Source: Dactylorhiza incarnata (taxonomy: Eukaryota > Streptophyta > Magnoliopsida > Asparagales > Orchidaceae). Taken from it: DNA of 64,000 nucleotides. Positions 1 through 10,079 of the stretch are shown here, piece by piece. The number at the start of each line of letters is the position of its first letter. Positions within the stretch are counted from its first letter, which is position 1. The stretch is from contig JAWHQI010000028.1 of NCBI GenBank assembly GCA_033032865.1, forward strand, positions 7,521,001-7,585,000. The letters are read 5' to 3'. Below the pieces are notes generated by a model that saw only the letters and a list, made by a program, of their open reading frames with translations, did not search any database and was not told where the DNA came from. Both the position numbers and the translations under genes were made by a program.

Positions 1-2300
1 TGCCTCGGGTCGTGTGTCCCAAACATGGTACAATGTATATCATATATACATATACAGAACTCGGTTTCATAAACCAATGTGATCAAACACTTTAATTTTT
101 GCACGCTCTTATGTGTTACCCTGTATGCTCGTATTACGTTGACAGTAAGATTAATCCTATGAATACTTCTAGATCACAAGATTCTAACAAATATTATGTG
201 ATTTGAAGTTACAAGTCATCCCTCTGACTTTTTCTTCATTATCGTTCGGGAGATAACTTTCGAATTCTGATGGTATTTAAGAGCTCGTGATATCCAACCC
301 TAATTAATGAACAAAATGACTAAGAATAGTGACATTACTTTTAGCGCCCAATGAGACTTTCTTGATGCGTTGGTGAAGCTAATTTATGAGAGATATGAAG
401 TTTATGAAGTTCATTCAAGACTATTGATTAGAGTATGGTGTTTAGAATTATATTTCATTTAACCCTCCAATCAAGTTTATGCCCTCCTCCCTCAAGCAAG
501 AAGCTCTAGTTCATCAATAATGATGGGACACTCAAAGATGAAGTAGATGTTTAAGGAAACTCCCACAACGCAAGGAAGTGAAGAAATAACACACAATCAA
601 GATTTGAAGAATTTTGATCCTCCGTATGGGAGACTTCTTCAAGAACTTTTTATTCATTTCCTTCCTATTTTTTGTTTCTAATTGACATATTTGTTGTAGT
701 CAGCTACCACAAGAGCAAAGAACAGGAACCTGATAGGATTTATATTGGTGAAAATATATCAGGAATATAATTGTATTGTTGGGGTAATAATATATAATAA
801 AAGTAAACCAATAATGAAATAATCATTTAGCAATTCACAAAGTTGTAGATGCAGTTCAGCCAATTGCTTTCAGTGATTGCATTCAACGATTCAGGTAAGC
901 AGTTCTCTGAAATGCTGATGCAGTTTTAGTAAAATACATTCAACACTTCCATGAATTGCTTTCAGCACAAACCAAGGGGACTCAAAACAAAACTTTGTCG
1001 CAACTTACGTTTTAGCAAACTGACTCTAATTGACCTAAAACAAAATTTGAAGAAAAACCAACATGTTATTATGGTGCTGTAAAAATAATTAAATCAATAA
1101 AGTCTCTCATATAAGCTAAAAAATGATAGCCTGTAGTTTAAATGTGGGAATCAACAACTACCACCATTAATAAACTGACTCTAATTTAGCCAACTGGCAC
1201 AACATATTTTTTTCCCTAACCTCCATATTTGGAATGTAAAATTTCAAGCTTGATGCATGGAGGTGTCATCGATTGCGGGAATCGTTCTCATGATCGAAGT
1301 AGCGTATAGGGATGGAAGCATTGATTTTGATTGCAACCGTATGCGTCAACTATAGTGGTGGGTCGGTTGTGCAGAGTTCAAAAGCCCAGATATCGCGATG
1401 AACTGGTTGGAGACTGAAGAGCAATACAGAATAATGCTTTGTAATGAACCTTAATTGTTAGGGCATGTTAGATCAGTCGGTACTTAAGCCATATTATCAC
1501 ATAAAGTGATGCAACTTGAGTCGCATCTATTTGTTATTTCTTTCATTTTTATTCATATTTGCATCGAACATAGTTATTTTTATTTTCACGTACGTATGTT
1601 TTGTTTCGTGCACACACTTACTATAATGGAAGTACAATCACATAACAATTTTTCCGAACTCATTCCAATCAATAAAATGGAAGTACAATCACATAACCAA
1701 AAGTTCACAACATTGAACCGATACGAGAAAACAATAAAATATGAAACTTTTGCAATAGGACGATCATGGAAATAAAAAGTAAGTTTTAAAACCTTGTTAC
1801 TGTAAGATTTTTCATTCTAATTGTTTGGGAAATTGATTTTGTTTTCTTTTTGTTAGATTTGGAGTTAGATATCTAGGTTCCCTATTCAATTGTGCTGAAA
1901 TTGAGCTTCTTGCATATTCTCGATAAATTTTATTCATGAAAACTTCAAAGTTGAAATTTGCTGTAACTAAAAATAAAATTAAAATATTTTAAAGTTTTTT
2001 GCATTGCTTTATCTATAAATATGAACAGAAATAAAAAGCTTACGAGTAAACCCAGGTTAAGATTTTAAATACTTAGTAATTAATACTCAATAGTCTAATG
2101 AAGCTCATAAGTGTTACATGCCAAACGAAGCTCTAAATCAGCAAAGTTGTTTCCCCCCATCATGCTTATCTACTGTAAAAAGAGTGTTTTTAATTTTTAA
2201 GTCGCACATTCGCAGTAATTATATTGATATGGACTTGTCAATTAGTTTATACAACATACTTGCTAGAGAACTTATGCATGGGTGTGTGGTGCAGGTGCTG
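1..2300. other. AT-rich intergenic spacer
   Basis: No gene is recognisable here. The stretch is AT-rich, the open frames are short and resemble nothing known, and I see no LTR ends, tRNA or zinc-finger motifs. A 22-base direct repeat (ATGGAAGTACAATCACATAA at about 1626 and 1677) is the only local structure. It may be old, decayed transposon sequence. Confidence 0.5.
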
Positions 2301-2342
2301 TTGTTGTAAGTTTAAGTGATAAATAGTGTGATCCCTCAAATC

Positions 2343-2736
2343 CTAAACTACAAAACTCAAAATCAACCCCCAAAAGTGAATTTCACTAAGTTCAGTGATT
2401 ACCTTAGTAACTCTGAAATACCATCCAAAGGAAGGAGAAAGAGCCTTCTTCTTCGCCGGGGCGGTGTTCGGACGGGCGGCGTTTTGGACGGTCTTCGTCG
2501 GGGCGGTGTTCTGGGCGGTGTTCTGGGCGGCGTCGGGGAAGTGTTCGGGACGGGCGGCGTCGGGCTCCAGAGAAGAAGAAGATGACGAGATGTCGGGCTG
2601 GAGGGCGTCCGACGAGCGGCGGCCGGAGGATTCCACGTGCGAGGTGCGGCTGGAGGAGGGCGCGTTTCGCGAATGGCTAGGGATCGGGAATCTGGACAGG
2701 CGGCTGGAAGAAAGGGGTACAAATATAATGATTTAG
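2343..2736 (-). other. GC-rich segment with open frames, probably 5' part of a MULE-like element
   Basis: An abrupt GC-rich block lies in AT-rich DNA and is open in several frames on both strands. The minus-strand frame from 2636 would give a Ser/Ala/Pro/Thr-rich 97-residue peptide with no recognisable domain. The position mirrors 12375-12680, where a similar GC-rich block lies just inside the end of the OTU-containing MULE. I therefore read it as the 5' region of a second MULE-like copy facing left from the terminus at about 2811. Coding status is unknown. Confidence 0.3.
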
Positions 2737-2763
2737 GGTTATAAAAAGGGCTGTTTTAAAAGG

Positions 2764-2865
2764 AGTAATGGGGTGTGAATATCTAAAAATGGTGTACAAA
2801 TAACACCACCCATTTAAATAGGGTGATGTTATATTCAAACCGCTTTTGGCTATATATAAACCCTC
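2764..2865. repeat. Two TIR-like ends, back to back
   Basis: Read on the minus strand from 2811, the sequence starts GGGTGGTGTTATTTGTACACC. Read on the plus strand from 2820, it starts AGGGTGATGTTATATTC. The two ends are separated by ATTTAAAT. The plus-facing end resembles the minus-strand reading from 12798 (AGGGTGATCTTATATAGG), so this looks like the junction of two MULE-type elements. The target duplication at the far end matches only as TTAAAT, so the boundary is provisional. Confidence 0.35.
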
Positions 2866-3113
2866 GCTATATACAAACCAGTGCAAATATATTTTTGTTA
2901 TACACAAACCTAATGGTTATATACAAACCAATAGAAAATTAAAAAAAATTGATTTTTTATTAGCTAAAAACTTTAAAATTAAAGGTGACTCAAAAACAAT
3001 TTCCTCTCATCAAAATAGAAAGTATGCAATATCGATTATGTACAACCCTATATTCGCCGAGCACTCCTGAGGATCCGGGAAGAGCCAGCTTGGTAACATC
3101 AAACCGCGCAGAC

Positions 3114-4290
3114 GGAGAGGGGAGGGAGGTCGGGGGTCTCGACCCCCCCCCCCCCCCCTCTCGCCCAGGAGGTGGGGCGGAAAGGGGAGGGAGGTCGGGA
3201 GTCTCGACCCCCCCCTCTCGCCCAGGAGGTGGGGCGGAGAGGGGAGGGAGGTCGGGAGTCTCGACCCCCCCTCTCGCCCAGGAGGTGGGGCGGAGAGGGG
3301 AGGGAGGTCGGGGGTCTCGACCCCCCTCTCTCGCCCAGGAGGTGGGGCGGAGAGGGGAGGGAGGTCGGGAGTCTCGACCCCCCCTCTCGCCCAGGAGGTG
3401 GGGCGGAGAGGGGAGGGGGGTCGGGAGTCTCGACCCCCCCTCTCGCCCAGGAGGTGGGGCGGAGAGGGGAGGGAGGTCGGGAGTCTCGACCCCCCCTCTC
3501 GCCCAGGAGGTGGGGCGGAGAGGGGAGGGAGGTCGGGGGTCTCGACCCCCCCCCCCCCCCCCCCTCTCGCCCAGGAGGTGGGGCGGAGAGGGGAGGGAGG
3601 TCGGGTGTCTCAACCCCCCCTCTCGCCCAGGAGGTGGGGCGGAGAGGGGAGGGAGGTCGGGAGTCTCGACCCCCCCTCTCGCCCAGGAGGTGGGGCGGAG
3701 AGGGGAGGGAGGTCGGGGGTCTCGACCCCCCCCCCCCCCCCTCTCGCCCAGGAGGTGGGGCGGAGAGGGGAGGGAGGTCGGGAGTCTCGACCCCCCCTCT
3801 CGCCCAGGAAGTGGGGCGGAGAGGGGAGGGAGGTCGGGAGTCTCGACCCCCCCTCTCGCCCAGGAGGTGGGGCGGAGAGGGGAGGGGGGTCGGGAGTCTC
3901 GACCCCCCCTCTCGCCCAGGAGGTGGGGCGGAGAGGGGAGGGAGGTCGGGGGTCTCGACCCCCCCCCCCTCTCGCCCAGGAGGTGGGGCGGAGAGGGGAG
4001 GGAGGTCGGGGGTCTCGACCCCCCTCTCTCGCCCAGGAGGTGGGGCGGAGAGGGGAGGGAGGTCGGGGGTCTCGACCCCCCCCCCCCCCCCCCTCTCGCC
4101 CAGGAGGTCGGGCGGAGAGGGGAGGGAGGTCGGGGGTCTCGACCCCCCCTCTCGCCCAGGAGGTGGGGCGGAGAGGGGAGGGAGGTCAGGGGTCTCGACC
4201 CCCCCTCTCGCCCAGGAGGTGGGGCGGAGAGGGGGGGGGGGGGGGTCGAGGGTCTCGACCCCCCCCCCCCCCCCCCCCCTCTCGCCCAGG
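3114..4290 (+). repeat. G/C-skewed 56-bp minisatellite in T1 5' LTR
   Basis: About 19 units plus a degenerate one follow each other, each with CTCGACCCCCC, CTCGCCCAGGAGGTGGGG and CGGAGAGGGGAGGGAGG. Length differences come mostly from the poly-C run. Each unit contains the near-palindrome GGGGTC-TC-GACCCC and four G-runs on the plus strand compatible with a G-quadruplex. A variant unit with GGAAGTGGGG (about 3806) has seven units after it, as does its counterpart in the 3' LTR (about 8709). Long open frames across the array reflect its composition and are not genes. Confidence 0.9.
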
Positions 4291-4519
4291 GGGAGAGGCG
4301 GAGAGAGGGGAGGGGGGTCTCGCCCCTCCCTCTCTCGCCCAGGGGAGGTCCCCTCGTCCGGTTTGTTATTCGCAGTCCAGTTTTGGCTATTCGCAGCCCG
4401 GTGACCTGCGTTTAGCGCTTCAGAACAGCGGGATTAGGCTATCCGCAGCCCAATTTAGGGGTATTTTGGTAAATTGGCAAACCAGTTTTCGGCTATTTGC
4501 AGCCCAACTTCAAAAATCC

Positions 4520-4527
4520 TATAAATA
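4520..4527 (+). promoter_or_regulatory. T1 LTR TATA box
   Basis: TATAAATA sits in CCTATAAATAGACCC, the same context as the LTR TATA boxes of T2 (CTATAAATAGACCCCC, minus strand) and T3 (CTATAAATAGACCC). A matching copy is at 9408 in the 3' LTR. It probably sets the start of the genomic RNA and the U3/R boundary just downstream. Confidence 0.75.
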
Positions 4528-4834
4528 GACCCTAATGGGCACCAAAGAGAGGGATTCCAAATTCCGGATCTTCTTCTCCCTTGAGAGCTCTTGACTTGTT
4601 GAGCTCTCCTTTGGTGTCTCTGGCTCAGCATTGGCTAGGGAGGGGAAGATCTCTCAGGTCTTCCGGGTGTGAGGTGGGACCTCCTCGCTGTAGCCTAGGG
4701 TCTGTTTCCAAATCCAAGTGCTCTTGCCTAGAGAGCTGGTTCGGGAGAAGTAGGTGTGAGACCACCCCATTTTTGGGACCCCGAACTCCACAGAGACCGA
4801 GACTTGTTCATCAAGTTGCTGGTTTCAACATTTA

Positions 4835-4852
4835 TGGTGCGGTGAGCGTGGA
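4835..4852 (+). promoter_or_regulatory. Candidate primer binding site of T1
   Basis: TGGTGCGGTGAGCGTGGA begins four bases after the LTR end and is repeated exactly beside the T2 5' LTR (minus strand, 48063-48080). Position, leading TGG and conservation fit a tRNA primer site. I could not match it to a plant tRNA 3' end from memory; it is not the Asp-type site used by A1 and A2. Confidence 0.6.
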
Positions 4853-4887
4853 GAGTGGTCAGCACAGAAGTTCTTGAACTAAATCTC

Positions 4888-6954
4888 ATGGCAGGAGACC
4901 TCGGAGGAGGAGACGATGAGGGGTCTCACATCCCAAGTGAGTTTGTGGGGAGGGGAGAGTTCATGACAGCCATCCAGGGAGTCATGGAGCTGCTCCAGGG
5001 CATCGCCAGGAGAGGTGACAGCTCAGCTCCCTCCCCCCAGACACCACCTTCTGGGTCGCAAGGAGTGCCCGCCCAGGGGGGGTCAGGAGAGGTCGCCCCA
5101 GGGGGTCGGCCAGGCAAGGAACCATTAGCGGCGAGTGGTGAGCGGGACCTCGCCGGGCGAGTGCTCTTCCCGAGCCCGGTAAGCGGGGTCTCGCTCGGAG
5201 CAGGGGTCGCGCAAGTGGAGCTCGCAAAGCCAGCAAGTGGGGGGTCACCCTTTAGCGAGCTGATCATCTCGGCTCCCATCCCGGAGGGCTTCAAGGAGCC
5301 CAACATGACCTTCTATACCGGGAAGGATGATCCCGTCCAGCACCTGCAGTGGTTCGAGGATACCGTCTCCATCAGGCCCATGACGGATGCATTCAAGTGC
5401 CGCCTCTTCGCCACCACCCTGAGGGACAAAGCTAGGGACTGGTTCCACCAGCTCCCGGTTGGCTCCATTTACAGCTTTGATGACTTGAGCCGAAGCTTCC
5501 AGCTACGCTTCTCCACATCCAAGAAGAGGAAGAAGAATGCTGAGTCCATTTTCCTGGTCAAGCAGAGGCACGAGGAGACGTTGGCCCAGTACATGGACAG
5601 ATTCCAGGAGGAGATCCAGAACATCCAGGAGGTGCCAGGGTATGCCCTCCAGATGGCTTTCACCGTAGGGCTACGAGAGAGCCTCTTCAAAATGCGCCTA
5701 ACTAGGAAGCCTCCCCTGTCCTTTGAGGACCTGATGGAAAAAGCTGCGAAGGAGATAGCCACCGAGGCGGCAAACCCGGGGCTGGCAAACAAGTTGGCGA
5801 AGTTGGTAGAGGTCGAGCCAAGAGAGCAAGGTGGCCTCAGGCAGCAGGAAGGAAGGAGGAGGGAAGAGCAGAGGGGTCAAGGGTACCAGGGACCCCAGGG
5901 AGGTCAGGAGCAAGGGAGGGGTCTCGCCCAAGGAGGGGAAAACTTCTACGGAGGCCAAGGGAGGCCCAACCCTCCTCCTTGGAGGCAGGCCCCAAGGCAG
6001 CTCCTACCCCCATCAGCTCAAGCTATGGCGGTTCGAAGAGGAGGAGGAGTAGTTGAAGCAAGAGACATCCCAGCCCGTAGGAGAAGGGGGGGAAGGGCGG
6101 TGCTGTACTGCGACTACCACCAAGCGGAGGGGCATGCAACTGCTACCTGCCCAGAGTTCTTGGAGGTGAGAGAGGCGAGAGGTCAGGCACAACAGCAGCC
6201 GCCGGTGAGGATTGAAGAAGTTCCACCTGGAGCAGTAGAGGATGATGACATCTGCGAGGACCGAACCGACGTAGGAGCCAAAGGTCGGGTCGCGGTAATC
6301 CACGGGGGAGTCGGGATCGAGGCCACTCGTAAGGCAAGCCTCCACTCCGTATATCGACGCAGCGTCGCTTCAACGTCACAGGACCCGCCTCCCCAGGAGA
6401 AAATCACTTTCTCAAGCAAAGACATGCCAGATCATGAGGATCCATTCTGTGATGCGCTAGTCATTGAGACAGCCATCGAAGGTTACACTGTCTCTCGGAT
6501 CCTCGTTGACAACGGGAGCTCTGTCAATGTCATTTTCAAGAAAGCCTTTGATGAGTTGAAGGTGGAGCCAAGGAGGGTGCTGGCCTCAGATGGGCCCTTG
6601 TTCGGATTCTCCGGAGAAAGGAAAGAGGTGGAGGGTGGAGTTGGACTCCAAGTGACGATGGGGGGAGGCTCAAGGAACTGTCGGTTCGTCATAGTTGACG
6701 CTCCTAGCAGTTACAATGCCATCTTCGGAAGACCCCTCATCAACGCCTTCCGATGCGTACCATCATCCTTCCACCAATGCCTCAAGCTCAACGCTGGAGG
6801 AATCCAAGTCAGGATCCGCGGAGACCCCAGGATGGCGAGGCACTGCTACGTCACAGCCGTCAACAGCATCTCTTGGCAAGCAGGGGCGGAGGAGATGGAG
6901 AAGACCATGGAGAGCATGAGCAGGATGGGAGGGGCCGGAGAAGCAGAGGAATGA
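4888..6954 (+). CDS. T1 Gag-protease polyprotein
   Basis: A single uninterrupted frame of 688 residues codes Gag and an aspartic protease. I start at the ATG at 4888 (MAGDL), which matches the MAGSEEL start of T2; the upstream frame has no ATG. After a low-complexity N-terminus, the retrotransposon Gag domain spans roughly residues 125-300 (LQWFED, CRLFATTL, KARDWFHQLP, RFSTSKKRKK). A basic, Gly/Gln-rich region follows, then a zinc knuckle of the form CX2HX4HX4C near residue 408. The protease has the active-site motif DNGSS near residue 537 and the IFGRPL flap-region motif near 615. The frame stops without any reverse transcriptase. It should form the particle core and process itself. It is the only one of the three related gag frames here without an internal stop. 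Confidence 0.88.
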   Translation: MAGDLGGGDDEGSHIPSEFVGRGEFMTAIQGVMELLQGIARRGDSSAPSPQTPPSGSQGVPAQGGSGEVAPGGRPGKEPLAASGERDLAGRVLFPSPVSGVSLGAGVAQVELAKPASGGSPFSELIISAPIPEGFKEPNMTFYTGKDDPVQHLQWFEDTVSIRPMTDAFKCRLFATTLRDKARDWFHQLPVGSIYSFDDLSRSFQLRFSTSKKRKKNAESIFLVKQRHEETLAQYMDRFQEEIQNIQEVPGYALQMAFTVGLRESLFKMRLTRKPPLSFEDLMEKAAKEIATEAANPGLANKLAKLVEVEPREQGGLRQQEGRRREEQRGQGYQGPQGGQEQGRGLAQGGENFYGGQGRPNPPPWRQAPRQLLPPSAQAMAVRRGGGVVEARDIPARRRRGGRAVLYCDYHQAEGHATATCPEFLEVREARGQAQQQPPVRIEEVPPGAVEDDDICEDRTDVGAKGRVAVIHGGVGIEATRKASLHSVYRRSVASTSQDPPPQEKITFSSKDMPDHEDPFCDALVIETAIEGYTVSRILVDNGSSVNVIFKKAFDELKVEPRRVLASDGPLFGFSGERKEVEGGVGLQVTMGGGSRNCRFVIVDAPSSYNAIFGRPLINAFRCVPSSFHQCLKLNAGGIQVRIRGDPRMARHCYVTAVNSISWQAGAEEMEKTMESMSRMGGAGEAEE

Positions 6955-7145
6955 CCATCTCGCTCAAGCAGCCTGAGAGGCGAGTGTCATGAGGAGGTGT
7001 GTTGTGTTTATGTTTTTTGTTTTTTGTTATTTTCCTTTGTAGCAAGTTCTACCCCTCGCTGGTTGAGCCAGGAGGTTTTGACAAAGGGAAATCCCCCCAT
7101 TAGATGGATGAAGTTATTTTGTTTAAATGTTTAGTAAGTCTAATA

Positions 7146-8155
7146 TCGAGATGTCCTCCTCACTCCAGGCTCTCACTAGCTGGGTGGGTCGAATGATCCT
7201 CGGAAGGCAAGACTTACCATCGAGATGTCCTCCTCACTCCAGGCTCTCACTAGCTGGGTGGGTCGAATGATCCTCGGATGGGTAAGTTCAATGCCGAGAT
7301 GTCCTCCTCACTCCAGGCTCTCACTAGCTGGGTGGGTCGAATGATCCTCGGATGGGTAAGGTCAATGCCGAGATGTCCTCCTCACTCCAGGCTCTCACTA
7401 GCTGGGTGGGTCGAATGATCCTCGGATGGGTAAGGTCAATGCCGAGATGTCCTCCTCACTCCAGGCTCTCACTAGCTGGGTGGGTCGAATGATCCTCGGA
7501 TGGGTAAGTTCAACGCCGAGATGTCCTCCTCACTCCAGGCTCTCACTAGCTGGGTGGGTCGAATGATCCTCGGAAGGCAAGACTTACCATCGAGATGTCC
7601 TCCTCACTCCAGGCTCTCACTAGCTGGGTGGGTCGAATGATCCTCGGATGGGTAAGTTCAATGCCGAGATGTCCTCCTCACTCCAGGCTCTCACTAGCTG
7701 GGTGGGTCGAATGATCCTCGGATGGGTAAGGTCAATGCCGAGATGTCCTCCTCACTCCAGGCTCTCACTAGCTGGGTGGGTCGAATGATCCTCGGATGGG
7801 TAAGGTCAATGCCGAGATGTCCTCCTCACTCCAGGCTCTCATTAGCTGGGTGGGTCGAATGATCCTCGGATGGGTAAGGTCAATGCCGAGATGTCCTCCT
7901 CACTCCAGGCTCTCACTAGCTGGGTGGGTCGAATGATCCTCGGAAGGAGAGATCTTGCCATCGAGATGTCCTCCTCACTCTAGGCTCTCATTAGCTGGGT
8001 GGGTCGAATGATCCTCGAATGGATAAGGTCAATGCCGAGATGTCCTCCTCACTCCAGGCTCTCACTAGCTGGGTGGGTCGAATGATCCTCGGATGGGTAA
8101 GGTCAATGCCGAGATGTCCTCCTCACTCCAGGCTCTCACTAGCTGGGTGGCTCTC
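7146..8155 (+). repeat. 74-bp tandem repeat in T1 3' untranslated region
   Basis: About 13.6 copies of a 74-bp unit carry CGAGATGTCCTCCTCACTCC and CTCTCACTAGCTGGGTGGGTC. After the first, sixth and eleventh units a variant linker (CGGAAGG...CATCGAG) replaces the usual CGGATGGGTAAG, giving a five-unit higher-order period of about 370 bp. The core GGCTCTC-CTAGC-GG-GGGTC is shared with the 88-bp array of T3. The flanks, 6955-7145 and 8156-8393, hold no gene. Confidence 0.92.
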
Positions 8156-8393
8156 ACTAGTAGAGCTCGCTCCTTCGAGTGTGTCGACCCAACGTCGACC
8201 ACTAGTGGAGCTCGCTCCTAGAAGCACTTAGTCCCGAGCAGACCCGCTAACCGGGCTCTCGTTAGCCGGCAAGGTTGGAGGACCTCTTGGGAAGGCAATG
8301 TATTTTTCCAAGAAAGCACCGATAATCAGGTTCCCAGCGACACTCGTCGAATATATAAGGTTGGACATTTCTTTCCGAGCGTGAGCCACGCTC

Positions 8394-8410
8394 GAAAAGA
8401 GCGGGGATTG
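8394..8410 (+). promoter_or_regulatory. T1 polypurine tract
   Basis: GAAAAGAGCGGGGATTG directly precedes the 3' LTR. Nearly the same tract precedes the 3' LTRs of T2 (GCAAAGAGCGGGGATTG) and T3 (GCGAAGAGCGGGGACTG). It is the expected plus-strand primer for reverse transcription. Confidence 0.85.
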
Positions 8411-9718
8411 TGTACAACCCTATATTCGCCGAGCACTCCTGAGGATCCGGGAAGAGCCAGCTTGGTAACATCAAACCGCGCAGACGGAGAGGGGAGGGAG
8501 GTCGGGGGTCTCGACCCCCCCCCCCCCCCCTCTCGCCCAGGAGGTGGGGCGGAGAGGGGAGGGAGGTCGGGGGTCTCGACCCCCCCTCTCGCCCAGGAGG
8601 TGGGGCGGAGAGGGGAGGGAGGTCGGGAGTCTCGACCCCCCCTCTCGCCCAGGAGGTGGGGCGGAGAGGGGAGGGAGGTCGGGAGTCTCGACCCCCCCTC
8701 TCGCCCAGGAAGTGGGGAGGAGAGGGGAGGGAGGTCGGGAGTCTCGACCCCCCCTCTCGCCCAGGAGGTGGGGCGGAGAGGGGAGGGGGGTCGGGAGTCT
8801 CGACCCCCCCTCTCGCCCAGGAGGTGGGGCGGAGAGGGGAGGGAGGTCGGGGGTCTCGACCCCCCCCCCCCCCTCTCGCCCAGGAGGTGGGGCGGAGAGG
8901 GGAGGGAGGTCGGGGGTCTCGACCCCCCTCTCTCGCCCAGGAGGTGGGGCGGAGAGGGGAGGGAGGTCGGGGGTCTCGACCCCCCCCCCCCCCCCCCCCC
9001 TCTCGCCCAGGAGGTGGGGCGGAGAGGGGAGGGAGGTCGGGGGTCTCGACCCCCCCTCTCGCCCAGGAGGTGGGGCGGAGAGGGGAGGGAGGTCGGGGGT
9101 CTCGACCCCCCCTCTCGCCCAGGAGGTGGGGCGGAGAGGGGAGGGGGGTCGGGGGTCTCGACCCCCCCTCTCGCCCAGGGGGAGAGGCGGAGAGAGGGGA
9201 GGGGGGTCTCGCCCCTCCCTCTCTCGCCAGGGGAGGTCCCCTCGTCCGGTTTGTTATTCGCAGTCCAGTTTTGGCTATTCGCAGCCCGGTGACCTGCGTT
9301 TAGCGCTTCAGAACAGCGGGATTAGGCTATCTGCAGCCCAATTTAGGGGTATTTTGGTAAATTGGCAAACCAATTTTCGGCTATTTGCAGCCCAACTTCA
9401 AAAATCCTATAAATAGACCCTAATGGGCACCAAAGAGAGGGATTCCAAATTCCGGATCTTCTTCTCCCTTGAGAGCTCTTGACTTGTCGAGCTCTCCTTT
9501 GGTGTCTCTGGCTCAGCATTGGCTAGGGAGGGGAAGATCTCTCAGGTCTTCCGGGTGTGAGGTGGGACCTCCTCGCTGTAGCCTAGGGTCTGTTTCCAAA
9601 TCCAAGTGCTCTTGCCTAGAGAGCTGGTTCGGGAGAAGTAGGTGTGAGACCACCCCATTTTTCGGACCCCGAACTCCACAGAGACCGAGACTTGTTCATC
9701 AAGTTGCTGGTTTCAACA
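8411..9718 (+). repeat. T1 3' LTR
   Basis: The LTR is 1308 bp with the same termini as the 5' LTR, 11 clear minisatellite units plus one degenerate unit, and a TATA box at 9408. Outside the array it matches the 5' LTR closely (for example CTTGTTGAG against CTTGTCGAG). It is followed by the duplicated GATTA at 9719-9723. Confidence 0.93.
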
Positions 9719-10079
9719 GATTATATTCGTTGTTTCAAAACATTCCAATTACAACGAGTAGAGACTTGGAATCGCCTTCATGTTACAACCCCAACATTTT
9801 GGATTGTGTTCGGAAAGTTAGCTATTACAAAACCTGAAAATACCTGCACAAGGAAAATAAGAAATCATGTATTTTTCACAACAAATGTTCATTTATAAGT
9901 ACTATTTCATCATTCTCACCTTCAAGAACCCAAAAAATTGTTATATGTTTATGAATACATATAGTTCTCTTGAACCCAAAAAATTGTTAGATCCTGTAAT
10001 CCACACACACAAATTAGATACATACAAATTTACTAAATATAAAGCAAAAAAGATATATATTTTTGCTAACCTTTTGAGT

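Larger units (their letters stand above)
3039..4830 (+). repeat. T1 5' LTR
   Basis: The LTR is 1792 bp and runs from TGTACAACCC to GGTTTCAACA. It contains a 56-bp minisatellite in U3, then motifs such as GGCTATCCGCAGCCC also seen in the T2 and T3 LTRs, a TATA box at 4520 and a U5 with a GGGCACC segment shared with the T2 and T3 LTRs. It is 484 bp longer than the 3' LTR because it has about eight more minisatellite units. Confidence 0.93.
3039..9718 (+). mobile_element. T1: gag-protease-only Tat-like LTR retrotransposon
   Basis: A complete element is bounded by a 5-bp duplication GATTA (3034-3038 and 9719-9723). The LTRs start TGTACAACCC and end TTTCAACA. Between them lie a primer-site candidate, one gag-protease reading frame, a 74-bp tandem array and a polypurine tract. 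There is no reverse transcriptase, RNase H or integrase, and no antisense genes, so it depends on an autonomous partner. LTR ends, Gag and polypurine tract match T2 and T3 in the same window, so a T3-like element is the likely helper. This layout fits the class called TR-GAG. Outside their minisatellite the LTRs differ at only a handful of positions, which suggests recent insertion. Confidence 0.92.

Noticed and set aside
2985..4528. Open frames of 376-476 residues across the T1 5' LTR
   Set aside because: They arise from the 56-bp minisatellite, which is near a multiple of three and lacks stops; similar frames on both strands and in the 3' LTR show composition, not coding.
7146..8155. CRISPR-like array
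   Set aside because: Direct tandem repeats with no unique spacers, inside a plant retrotransposon.
3039..9718. T1 LTRs of unequal length as evidence of two recombined elements
   Set aside because: The exact GATTA duplication and near-identity outside the minisatellite show one insertion; unit number explains the difference.
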